This document shows positions 24,940 to 31,920 of a DNA stretch of 35,423 nucleotides, in pieces. The stretch spans positions 1-35,423 of the forward strand of contig JAFGMM010000140.1 in assembly GCA_016927535.1 (NCBI GenBank), given 5' to 3'. The notes beneath the pieces are model-generated. The model was not told the DNA's origin. It searched no databases and saw nothing but the letters and a program-made list of their open reading frames with translations. This stretch comes from Anaerolineae bacterium. Its GTDB lineage: Bacteria > Chloroflexota > Anaerolineae > Aggregatilineales > JAFGMM01. The first letter of the stretch is position 1. Each line of letters opens with the position of its first letter. Both the position numbers and the translations under genes were made by a program.

Positions 24940-25956
24940 ATGGCGCGCTACACGAAAAAGACTCAACACTACGAAGAAGAAATCGTCGCGATTCGCATCC
25001 AGAAGACCTATCTTCGCCGCCGGATGACGGTCGAGCAGGATACGCCGGACGACCTGGACTGCTTCGACGACGACCTGCCGGTCATCATCGAGGGCCAGAC
25101 CGTGCCCATCCTGCCGCCGCAGACGCCTGCGCTGCCCATGCCGGGCTTCGACTTCGGCGTCACCGACCCACCGGTCGATCTATTCGACCTGCTCGACCGG
25201 GTGGGCAGCCTCGCGCCGCTGACGGCGGTGGTGGGCGCGACCGACGACGACCGCCCGCTGCTCGTGCGCCTGGAGGCGCCCAACGTTGGCAATATCCTCA
25301 TCGCCGGGCAGGAGGGCGCCGGTAAATCGACGCTGCTGCGCAGTATGCTGCTGGGGCTGGCGCTCACCAACCCGCCGGCGCAGATGCAGATCGTGCTGAT
25401 CGATCCGCTGGGCGGCGCGCTTGGCCCGCTGGACAGCCTACCGCACCGCCTGGCCCCGCTTGCCGTACAGCCGGTCGATATCGATAACCTGCTGACCTGG
25501 CTGGTGCGCGAGGCGCAGGCCCGCCACCAGGTCAACCCGCCGCGCAAACGGCCTGCCGTCATCGTCGCCGTCAATACGCCGTCGTCGCTGGCATCGACGG
25601 TCGGGGCCGGCGCGCGCGATTCGCTGGTCGTGCTGGCGCAGTACGGGCCGGCCGCCGGCATCCACCTCCTATGCAGCGAGACCTATCCTGGGCGCTTGCC
25701 GCAGGCTCTGCAAGAGCGATTCTCGGTGCGGCTGGTGGGCCGGGTCGCCAGCGCGCAGACCGCCCAACACGCGGCAGGCGTACCCGGCACCGGTGCAGAA
25801 CGGCTGAGCGGCGGCGGGGACTTCCTGGCGGTAGCGGGGGTCGATATGACAAGCTTTTGGGGCGCGGCGTACAGCGCCGCCGACGCCGCACGCGCCATCG
25901 CATCGCTGACCCAGACGCCGGCGCGCAGCGCCTCGGCAGCCCGACTTTTGCCCTAG
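24940..25956 (+). CDS. Soluble FtsK/SpoIIIE-like ATPase
   Basis: This 338-residue protein has no membrane helices. About 80 N-terminal residues are acidic/Pro-rich, and the rest is a RecA-like motor domain of the FtsK-HerA class: Walker A GQEGAGKS (about 123-130) after NILIA, Walker B IVLIDPLGG (Asp at about 155), and AGIHLLCSETYP ... RFSVRLVGRVAS ... GAERLSGGGDFL, matching the FtsK blocks AGIHLxxATQRP, IAFRVxS and GAExLxGxGDML. The FtsK Gln in ATQRP is replaced (SETYP). No gamma (wHTH) domain is present. DNA or protein translocation is the family role; the target is unknown. GAGGA (24929-24933) lies 6 bases before the ATG. Position directly behind lexA implies damage-inducible expression. 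Confidence 0.85.
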   Translation: MARYTKKTQHYEEEIVAIRIQKTYLRRRMTVEQDTPDDLDCFDDDLPVIIEGQTVPILPPQTPALPMPGFDFGVTDPPVDLFDLLDRVGSLAPLTAVVGATDDDRPLLVRLEAPNVGNILIAGQEGAGKSTLLRSMLLGLALTNPPAQMQIVLIDPLGGALGPLDSLPHRLAPLAVQPVDIDNLLTWLVREAQARHQVNPPRKRPAVIVAVNTPSSLASTVGAGARDSLVVLAQYGPAAGIHLLCSETYPGRLPQALQERFSVRLVGRVASAQTAQHAAGVPGTGAERLSGGGDFLAVAGVDMTSFWGAAYSAADAARAIASLTQTPARSASAARLLP

Positions 25957-25974
25957 CCGCAAAACGTGTATAAT
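25946..25974 (+). promoter_or_regulatory. Weak promoter candidate before the small conserved gene
   Basis: A perfect TATAAT at 25969-25974 lies 17 bases after a poor -35 (TTTTGC, 25946-25951). The resulting leader of about 140 bases would start with a small hairpin GCTGC-ACGGC-GCAGC. The -10 is the only strong element. Confidence 0.35.
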
Positions 25975-26123
25975 AAGCTGCACGGCGCAGCTTGCTGTCC
26001 GGTGATCCCCAGAAGCAAAGCCAAGACCCCCCAACAATTTATGTGCCATCGGCCCTGTACGCTCCGCGACAGGTGTATGGATTTGTCGTGTCAATTTGAA
26101 CTTTTGAAAGGATGTATGATAGG

Positions 26124-26378
26124 ATGAAGACCGGTATGCTCTGGTTCGATGACGACAAAAAGCGCTCTTTGGCCGAAAAGGTGACGCGCGCCGTCACTTA
26201 CTACGAGCAAAAATATAAAGTAACGCCGAACGTGTGCTATGTTCATCCCAGCACGCTCGAAGAACCGGGCGATGTAGCGGGCTTAAACGGCCTGGAACTG
26301 CGCACGGCTAAGCAGGTGCGCCGGAATCATTTTTGGGTGGGAATAGAAGAGCAATCCAGCGACCGCCGTGCCGCCTGA
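26124..26378 (+). CDS. Small conserved protein of unknown function
   Basis: This is an 84-residue cytosolic protein of mixed charge. The sequence (MKTGMLWFDDDKKRSLAEKV, then YYEQKYKVTPNVCYVHP, ending RNHFWVGIEE) looks like a small single-domain protein. I recall similar short proteins of unknown function from Chloroflexota, but cannot confirm that here. The ATG at 26124 is preferred, with AAAGGA about 10-11 bases upstream; an in-frame ATG at 26112 sits too close to that site. It follows the FtsK-like gene by 167 bases and ends before a strong terminator, so it could belong to the lexA unit or be transcribed on its own. Confidence 0.75.
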   Translation: MKTGMLWFDDDKKRSLAEKVTRAVTYYEQKYKVTPNVCYVHPSTLEEPGDVAGLNGLELRTAKQVRRNHFWVGIEEQSSDRRAA

Positions 26379-26430
26379 CGGAAACCGATCCCCTCCATCA
26401 GGTCATGGCGAACGATCAATTACAGGCAAG

Positions 26431-26459
26431 CGCCGGGCGACGCCCGGCGTTTGTCTTTT
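26431..26459 (+). terminator. Strong intrinsic terminator
   Basis: Perfect 8-bp stem CGCCGGGC (26431-26438) and GCCCGGCG (26442-26449) with a three-base loop, followed by TTTGTCTTTT. It closes the lexA / FtsK-like / small-protein region. Confidence 0.88.
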
Positions 26460-26567
26460 CCGGGGCCGCCCCTCGATGCTGCGCTTGTTTGGCGCTATAC
26501 CCCAATCGAACGTATACTCTAAAATAGAATAATAAACCTATGCGCAGCACCGTAAGGAGGCTATACC

Positions 26568-27257
26568 ATGACATTTAAAGTAACCTGGTTGGGACATGCG
26601 GCATTCAGCCTGGAGATGAACGGCGTCAAAATATTGATTGACCCCTTCCTCAACGGCAACCCCAAGGCATCGGTCTCGGCGGATGAAGTGGATGCCGATT
26701 ACATCGTGCTCACGCACGGCCACGGCGACCACGTGGGCGACACCGTAGCCATCGCCCGGCGCACCGGCGCGACCACCATCAGCAACGTCGAGATCAGCCA
26801 GTGGCTCGCCCGACAGGGCGTGAAGAAAGTGAAGGGTCTCAATACCGGCGGGGGCGGAAATTTCGACTTTGGCAGCGCCGAGCTGACTATCGCGTTCCAC
26901 AGTTCCACCCTGCCCGACGGCACCTACGGCGGTATGCCTAACGGGGTCATCCTCACCAGCAAGGACGGCAAGAAGTTCTACCATGCCGGCGACACGTCGC
27001 TTTTCAGCGATATGAAACTCATCGGCGAGAAAGGCATCGACTTAGCCGTGCTGCCCATCGGCGGCTGGTATACGATGGGGCCGGACGACGGCGCCCGCGC
27101 CATCGAGTTCATCAAGCCCAAGGTGGCCGTCCCCATTCATTACAACACTTTCCCGGTCATTGGAATCGATGACCCCGGTGCCTGGGCCAAGTCGGTGGGC
27201 AAGAAGACCGATACGAAAGTCTTGCTGCTCAAGCCGGGCGAATCGTATGAACTCTAG
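26568..27257 (+). CDS. UPF0173 metal-dependent hydrolase (metallo-beta-lactamase fold)
   Basis: The 229-residue cytosolic protein matches the UPF0173/YtkL family throughout. TWLGHAAFSL and ILIDPFLNGNP lead to the metal motif THGHGDHVGD (His-x-His-x-Asp-His). GVILTSKDGKKFYHAGDTSLFSDM supplies further ligands (His, Asp), and VAVPIHYNTFP the last His. The physiological substrate of the family is not known. A strong AAGGAGG (26554-26560) lies 7 bases upstream. The gene stands alone between the terminator at 26431-26459 and the RNA region at 27312-27546. Confidence 0.95.
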   Translation: MTFKVTWLGHAAFSLEMNGVKILIDPFLNGNPKASVSADEVDADYIVLTHGHGDHVGDTVAIARRTGATTISNVEISQWLARQGVKKVKGLNTGGGGNFDFGSAELTIAFHSSTLPDGTYGGMPNGVILTSKDGKKFYHAGDTSLFSDMKLIGEKGIDLAVLPIGGWYTMGPDDGARAIEFIKPKVAVPIHYNTFPVIGIDDPGAWAKSVGKKTDTKVLLLKPGESYEL

Positions 27258-27311
27258 GGTGGTCCTTCCGGCGCCATAGTTCGCTGCTGTAAGGAGAGAC
27301 AAACAAAACCT

Positions 27312-27341
27312 TTGATTTTTTATAGCCCGACATGTTACAAT
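27312..27341 (+). promoter_or_regulatory. Extended -10 promoter upstream of a candidate RNA/leader
   Basis: TTGATT (27312-27317) and TACAAT (27336-27341) are separated by 18 bases. TG at 27333-27334 makes an extended -10 (TGtTACAAT). The start would be near 27348, 233 bases before the next gene. Confidence 0.6.
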
Positions 27342-27347
27342 GGAGAC

Positions 27348-27546
27348 GCGATAGGGGAACCTGGCATCCCGGCACACGTTTATTTTCCGCGCATGGCGGG
27401 AGCGCCGAGTTTAGCATCGGTTTTCGGTTTTTATTTAGATGCGCACCCCTGACCACAAAAACCTACGATCAAAACAAATCTCATTATTACACGGCGTTTT
27501 GGCGTTGGCACCAGTGAGTCTAAGGATGCGCTCACTCGTGCTTTTT
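27348..27546 (+). ncRNA. Candidate small RNA or regulatory leader upstream of the PIN-TRAM gene
   Basis: The stretch 27258-27580 has no gene. It has a promoter (27312-27341) and an intrinsic terminator (27508-27546) that together define a transcript of about 200 nt. It begins with a GC-rich segment (AGGGGAACC, GGCATCCCGG) and contains possible local stems (GGCGGGAGCGCC near 27396-27407; CCGA...TCGG at 27405-27420 before T runs). The loop of the terminator (GGATGC, 27524-27529) is complementary to GCATCC (27364-27369), which could form a long-range contact. It matches no RNA family that I can recognise by eye (not tmRNA, SRP RNA, RNase P or a riboswitch I know). Either an independent RNA or an attenuation leader is possible. 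Confidence 0.35.
27508..27546 (+). terminator. Intrinsic terminator 35 bases before the PIN-TRAM start codon
   Basis: GCACCAGTGAG (27508-27518) pairs with CTCACTCGTGC (27531-27541) with one C-C mismatch, 12-base loop, followed directly by TTTTTGTG. Its position between promoter and gene suggests either the 3' end of a small RNA or transcription attenuation. Confidence 0.75.
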
Positions 27547-27580
27547 GTGTTTGGTGTGCGCAGCGCGTGGAGTGAATCAT

Positions 27581-28672
27581 ATGAGTACTGAATTTATCCT
27601 GCGCATCCTGTTGATGATCGTCTTCGCCTTTTTCGGCACCCAGTTCGGCGTTTGGGTTTCGAGCTTCCTGGAATTCGAGGGCGGATACATCCAGGTTACC
27701 ATCCTGGTGTTTATGTTTTTCGGCGCGCTCGCCGGGTTGATTCTGGCGCCCTGGCTCACCACCCGTCCGGCGCGCACCGCCCGCCTGTGGATCGGCAAAC
27801 GACCGTCGCAAACCCTGCTCGCATCCTTAATGGGGTTGTTCTGCGGGCTGGCGATGGCGGCGTTGTTCACCGTGCCGCTCTCGCAGATGCCGGCACCGTT
27901 TAACCAATTCGGCCCCATCGTCTCTGCCGTTATCATCTGCTACATCAACCTTCTGATCTTCTCCAGCCGCGCCGAGGATATCTTCCGGCTCTTAAAACTC
28001 AAGCGCGTGGAACTCGAAAGCGCGTGGTTCGGCGAGAATGCCAGGGGCAGCAACCGGCGCATCCTGCTGGACACCAGCGTCATCATCGACGGGCGCATCG
28101 CCGATATCAGCAAGCTGGGGTTTGTCGGCGGCACGCTGGTCGTGCCGCGCTTCATCCTGGCCGAACTGCAACACATCGCCGATTCTTCGGACACGCTGCG
28201 CCGCAACCGGGGCCGCCGTGGTCTGGAGGTCCTCAACGAGATGCAGCAAGACGAAGACTCGCTCATCGAGATCATCGACGACGACATCGAAAGTGTGCGC
28301 GAAGCCGACGAGAAGCTGGTCTTGTTGGCGCGCAAGTACAGCGCGCCCGTGATGACCAACGACTTTAACCTTAACCGCGTGGCCGAACTCCAGGGCGTGA
28401 CCGTGCTCAACATCAATGAACTGGCGAACGCCGTCAAAGCCGTATATCTGCCCGGCGAGAACATGACCATCCGCGTGCTGCAAGAAGGTAAAGAGATCAA
28501 CCAGGGTGTGGGCTACCTCGACGACGGTACGATGGTCGTCATCGAGGAAGGCAAGCGTTACATCGACCGCACCATCGAGGTAGAGGTCACCAAGCACATC
28601 CAGACGCCGGCCGGCCGCATGATCTTCGCGCGCCCGCTCGACATGATTCCCGGCCCGGGGCGCAGCCGTTGA
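27581..28672 (+). CDS. Membrane PIN-TRAM domain protein (YacL-like)
   Basis: This 363-residue protein has four N-terminal membrane helices (about 5-27, 38-58, 78-98, 108-128), a cytosolic PIN nuclease domain (about 160-285) and a C-terminal TRAM RNA-binding domain (about 290-350). The PIN acids are Asp164 (LLDTSVI), Glu195 (LAELQHI), Asp243 (READEKL) and Asp261 (TNDFNL). This is the architecture of Bacillus YacL, a presumed membrane-bound RNase. The ATG at 27581 is chosen because GGAG (27569-27572) lies 8 bases upstream; an upstream frame to 27545 begins in the terminator. Its mRNA passes through the terminator at 27508-27546. Confidence 0.93.
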   Translation: MSTEFILRILLMIVFAFFGTQFGVWVSSFLEFEGGYIQVTILVFMFFGALAGLILAPWLTTRPARTARLWIGKRPSQTLLASLMGLFCGLAMAALFTVPLSQMPAPFNQFGPIVSAVIICYINLLIFSSRAEDIFRLLKLKRVELESAWFGENARGSNRRILLDTSVIIDGRIADISKLGFVGGTLVVPRFILAELQHIADSSDTLRRNRGRRGLEVLNEMQQDEDSLIEIIDDDIESVREADEKLVLLARKYSAPVMTNDFNLNRVAELQGVTVLNINELANAVKAVYLPGENMTIRVLQEGKEINQGVGYLDDGTMVVIEEGKRYIDRTIEVEVTKHIQTPAGRMIFARPLDMIPGPGRSR

Positions 28673-28677
28673 CCGGT

Positions 28678-29319
28678 ATGTCAAAGCCTTACATTGCCAG
28701 ACCATCGGTTAAGCCGGAGTTTGTTCATCACGGGGCCGATTTACCCTATAACCTCGCGGTGAAAGACGTCCTCGCAGCCATAGACATGACTTACGCTTTC
28801 CTGTGCGACTTGAACAGATTCCTGGTCGGCGAGAATTACCGGCGGATCGAAGACATGTTGCTTGGTAACTCCTTTGCTGGCATCCTGAGCGAAATCGTCG
28901 TTCAAAATCTTGGCAAAGTATCCCCAAGTTTAGAGCGCAATCGACAGGTGGGCGGCTTCCCCGATTTGCTGCCGACCGGCTTTTACGAGAACAGCGCCGT
29001 TCTCAGAGGCGCCCAGGGTATAGAGGTAAAAGTATCCAAACAAAAAGGCGGTTGGCAGGGACACAATCCCGAACAAGGGTGGTATATGATCTTTCGGTAT
29101 ACGGTTGATACAAAGACTCAACCCGAAGAAGAGCGACGCCCCGTAGAATTTGTCCAGGTGTTGGCCGCCGAACTCGACGAAGATGATTGGAATTTTAGCG
29201 GGCGTCATGGAAGCTCGCGGCGCACGATTACGGCGTCAATCAACCACCAAGGTATCGCCAAGCTGCGCGCCAATCCTATTTATCAGGACCCGGCTCACGT
29301 CGTCGGCCGGCGGCGTTAA
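28678..29319 (+). CDS. Putative restriction endonuclease of the PD-(D/E)xK type
   Basis: The protein has 213 residues. A helical N-terminal region is followed by GGFPDLLPTGFY (Pro95-Asp96) and, 20 residues on, GIEVKVSKQKGGWQGHN with Glu116 and Lys118. This is the PD...ExK signature of many type II restriction nucleases. QGWYMIFRY and FVQVLAAEL follow as core strands. No family name can be given from sequence alone. It converges with the DNA methyltransferase gene, and the two stop codons share TTAA. Base composition is lower in GC than in the flanking genes, which suggests acquisition. ATG at 28678 is used; TTG at 28669 overlaps the previous stop. No good ribosome site is seen. Confidence 0.7.
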   Translation: MSKPYIARPSVKPEFVHHGADLPYNLAVKDVLAAIDMTYAFLCDLNRFLVGENYRRIEDMLLGNSFAGILSEIVVQNLGKVSPSLERNRQVGGFPDLLPTGFYENSAVLRGAQGIEVKVSKQKGGWQGHNPEQGWYMIFRYTVDTKTQPEEERRPVEFVQVLAAELDEDDWNFSGRHGSSRRTITASINHQGIAKLRANPIYQDPAHVVGRRR

Positions 29320-30236
29320 CCTTCAAACAGCCGTGGCTGGACTATATTTTGAGCGCCGAATCTACCCTCATGTGAGAAACTTGAATCGGCAGAAACCGCT
29401 GCCAACCTGGGAATAGCCTGTTCGGCCATTTGGAAATACTCAGGATCGATTTCCAGCCCGATGCTCTCCACGCCCAGCGCTTCAGCAGCCGCAACTGCCG
29501 AGCCGCTGCCCATAAATGGGTCGAGCACGACGCCCTCTCCGAACGGCAGCGCCGCCCAAACCAACTGGCGCAAAAAGCGCTGCGGCTTCAAGCTGGGATG
29601 CGGCGCAATGTCGCGCTCGGCGCGCGGCGTTCGAGTACTTTCGATCACATCACTAAACGGCACATCCACGGCAGGTCGTCGCAGAGCGCCGGTCTTCCAC
29701 TTGCGCAAGTTATCCACGACCCGACCTTCGAGCGGTTTACGGAACAGTCCCCAAGGTTCATACGTCGCGCGCGGCATCGTACAAAGGTCTTCAAATTCCT
29801 TTTCGGCGCCCTTTGGTCGGTCGCCGCCCCGAAACGTGCGGACCAATCGGATAATCTCGCCCCGCTTTTCCAGGCCAGCCGACGCAATCGCGCTAAACAC
29901 AACATGAGACAGCAAAGGATTAGCCGCGACAAACAGGTGCGCCCCCGGTACCAGGACTCGAAAGACAAGTGCGGCCCACCGTCCAAAGAAGTCTTGCAAA
30001 GCTTCGATATCGTCGTCCCCCAGCACGGTAAACCGGGGAAGCGGCATTCGCTTGCTGCCGCCGATTTCAGGCGGGATGCGCCAGACGCCGCCGCGCCCAT
30101 CGCGCATCTTCTGCTGCTGGAGCGACTCGTACTCTTTGACGCCGAAAGGCGGATCGGTGAGAACGGCGTGAACCGAATTCACCTCACGCTGCGCCAGCCA
30201 CTCGAAACAGTCAACGTTCAAAATTAGATAGCCCAC
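29316..30236 (-). CDS. DNA methyltransferase, beta-class (N4-cytosine or N6-adenine)
   Basis: The product is about 306 residues. Catalytic motif IV DPPF (TDPPFGVKEY, about 27-36) precedes the target-recognition region, followed by HPSLKPQRFLRQLV and the SAM-binding motif I DPFMGSGSA (about 239-247), then GLEIDPEYF. The order IV - TRD - X/I is that of beta-class amino-methyltransferases. An unusual insert around 45-80 (GGVWRIPPEIGG, RMPLPRFTVL) lies between motif IV and the rest. It pairs with the convergent nuclease-like gene, so it probably protects host DNA. GTG at 30236 is chosen because AAGGA lies 6 bases upstream; the frame is open to a GTG at 30308. An extended -10 (TGGTATGAT, 30302-30294) lies upstream on this strand. 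Confidence 0.88.
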   Translation of the reverse strand: MGYLILNVDCFEWLAQREVNSVHAVLTDPPFGVKEYESLQQQKMRDGRGGVWRIPPEIGGSKRMPLPRFTVLGDDDIEALQDFFGRWAALVFRVLVPGAHLFVAANPLLSHVVFSAIASAGLEKRGEIIRLVRTFRGGDRPKGAEKEFEDLCTMPRATYEPWGLFRKPLEGRVVDNLRKWKTGALRRPAVDVPFSDVIESTRTPRAERDIAPHPSLKPQRFLRQLVWAALPFGEGVVLDPFMGSGSAVAAAEALGVESIGLEIDPEYFQMAEQAIPRLAAVSADSSFSHEGRFGAQNIVQPRLFEG

Positions 30237-30367
30237 CACAAATCCTTGGGGCAGTTTTTCAGGATGCGCCGCAGCGCCCCATAAACCAACCCTATCATAC
30301 CATACCACAAAAGGGAGTTCGCGGTATATTTACGCCAATAGTATCGGATATCGAGAGGCTCAGCACA

Positions 30368-30853
30368 ATGAGCATCACAAAGACTCACCCACTCGAAGAC
30401 GCCGACCGCGCGTGGGCGGCCGGCCTACTAACCGAGCGCTGGGGTTCGGCGCTTCTCGTATCGCGCGGGCACCTGTGGGATGCGACGACGCTGCCCGGCT
30501 TCGTCGCCGAGATCGACACAGAGCCGGCCGGCCTGGTCACATACCGCATCGACGGCGAGGAGTGCGAAGTGACTTCGCTCGACAGCTTGCGCGCCGGCCA
30601 GGGTGTCGGCGCTGCCCTGCTGGAGGTGGTGCACCGGGCAGCCCGCGCGGCCGGCTGCCGCCGCGCCTGGCTCATCACCACAAACGACAACACCCACGCG
30701 CTGCGCTTCTACCAGCGGCGCGGCTACTGCCTGACCGCGCTGTACCCCGGCGCGGTGGAACACAGCCGCCGCCTCAAGCCGTCTATCCCGCTCGTGGGCA
30801 TGGACGGCATTCCACTGCGCGACGAGATCGAGTTAAGCTTCTGGCTCAAGTGA
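30368..30853 (+). CDS. GNAT family N-acetyltransferase
   Basis: This is a 161-residue acetyl-CoA-dependent acetyltransferase. The acetyl-CoA loop is the RAGQGVGAALLE segment (about 75-86, Q/R-x-x-G-x-G), preceded by the beta-4 strand VTSLDSL. The C-terminal NDNTHALRFYQRRGY is the typical motif B. The acceptor substrate is unknown. GAGAGG (30353-30358) lies 9 bases upstream. It is divergent from the methyltransferase gene. Confidence 0.92.
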   Translation: MSITKTHPLEDADRAWAAGLLTERWGSALLVSRGHLWDATTLPGFVAEIDTEPAGLVTYRIDGEECEVTSLDSLRAGQGVGAALLEVVHRAARAAGCRRAWLITTNDNTHALRFYQRRGYCLTALYPGAVEHSRRLKPSIPLVGMDGIPLRDEIELSFWLK

Positions 30854-30885
30854 CAAGGAATCCGCAAAATTCGTCTTCCAACCTC

Positions 30886-30913
30886 TTGATATTCGCAAAA
30901 AGCGCGGTATAAT
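30886..30913 (+). promoter_or_regulatory. Promoter of the ABC exporter operon
   Basis: TTGATA (30886-30891) and a perfect TATAAT (30908-30913) are 16 bases apart. Transcription would begin near 30920, right at the base of a hairpin. Confidence 0.75.
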
Positions 30914-30920
30914 TTCGCGG

Positions 30921-30964
30921 GTTGCGCACCCCCAAAATTTAGGGGCGGACAAGGCGCAACTTTT
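30921..30964 (+). promoter_or_regulatory. Structured 5' leader hairpin of the ABC exporter mRNA
   Basis: GTTGCGC (30921-30927) pairs with GCGCAAC (30954-30960), and inside it CCCC (30930-30933) pairs with GGGG (30942-30945). TTTT follows at 30961-30964. It sits at the predicted 5' end of the transcript, 45 bases before the start codon. It could stabilise the mRNA or act as a weak attenuator. Confidence 0.5.
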
Positions 30965-31008
30965 AGTGTAGTCTAAAAAAGAAAAAAGCGGGCTTATGGA
31001 GGCTCCTT

Positions 31009-31920
31009 ATGAACGCAACACAATCCATTATCCAGACGCACACACTGACCAAGAGCTATGGCGCAATTACAGCACTCCGCGACCTGAGCCTCGAAGTGCA
31101 CAAAGGCGAAGTCTTTGGCTACCTGGGGCCGAACGGCGCCGGCAAGACCACTACCATTCGCCTCTTGCTCGACATGATCCGCGCCAGCGCAGGCAGCGCG
31201 TCATTGTTCGGCATGGACAGCCGGCAAGACTCAATCGCGATTCGCAAGCGCACCGGTTACCTGCCCGGCGAGCTTGCGTTGTGGGAAAACCTCACCGGCT
31301 GGGGCTTGGTGGAATACTTCGAGCGGCTGCGCGGCGTGCGCTGCCGTGACAAAGCCGGCGAACTCGCCGAACGGCTCGATATCGACCTGTCGCGCAAAAT
31401 ACACGGCCTCTCGACCGGCATGAAGCGCAAGGTCGGCCTGATCCAGGCATTGATGCACGAGCCGGAGCTTTTGATTCTGGACGAGCCGACCGGCGGCCTT
31501 GACCCGCTGGTACAGCAGACCTTTTACCACATCGTCGATGAAGTGCGCGAGGCCGGGCAGACCGTCTTTCTCTCCTCGCATAACCTACCGGAGGTCGAGC
31601 GGGTGTGCGACCGGGTCGGCATCCTGCGCGAGGGCGTGTTGAGCGCGGTCGAGCAGGTGGGCGACCTGAAGCATGCCAGCTTCCGCTGGATGACGCTCCA
31701 ACTGGGCAACGGTTCGGCGCAGGCCGCCACCCAACAGCTCAAGCAAATTAGCGGCGTTGAAGACGTCAGCATCGTGAACAACGGCGGTGCGGTGCGCTTC
31801 CGGGTCAGCGGCAAACTGGACCCCGTGATTAAGGTCGCGGCCAACTACGAAGTGCTCGACCTGGCCTACGAAGAACCCAGCCTTGAGGAAATCTTCCTAA
31901 CGTTTTACGGAGGTGACTGA
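31009..31920 (+). CDS. ABC transporter ATP-binding protein
   Basis: This 303-residue nucleotide-binding subunit belongs to an ABC-2 type exporter. Walker A is GPNGAGKT (about 40-47), signature LSTGM (134-138), Walker B LLILDEP (154-160) with Glu159, and the switch His is in SSHN (His191). A C-terminal extension (about 225-303) is typical of drug/lipid-exporter ATPases of the CcmA/NatA class. GGAGG (30998-31002) lies 6 bases upstream. The stop TGA shares a base with the ATG of the first permease (TGATG), so translation is coupled. Two permeases follow, probably forming one heteromeric exporter. Its substrate is unknown. Confidence 0.95.
   Translation: MNATQSIIQTHTLTKSYGAITALRDLSLEVHKGEVFGYLGPNGAGKTTTIRLLLDMIRASAGSASLFGMDSRQDSIAIRKRTGYLPGELALWENLTGWGLVEYFERLRGVRCRDKAGELAERLDIDLSRKIHGLSTGMKRKVGLIQALMHEPELLILDEPTGGLDPLVQQTFYHIVDEVREAGQTVFLSSHNLPEVERVCDRVGILREGVLSAVEQVGDLKHASFRWMTLQLGNGSAQAATQQLKQISGVEDVSIVNNGGAVRFRVSGKLDPVIKVAANYEVLDLAYEEPSLEEIFLTFYGGD

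Noticed and set aside
27348-27546. Identification of the transcript as 6S RNA, tmRNA, SRP RNA or a known riboswitch
   Set aside because: No diagnostic sequence of these classes was seen, and the end-to-end pairing expected for 6S RNA is poor.
29430-30227. 265-codon plus-strand frame opposite the methyltransferase
   Set aside because: Overlaps a gene with clear DPPF and DPFMGSG motifs; its own product has none.
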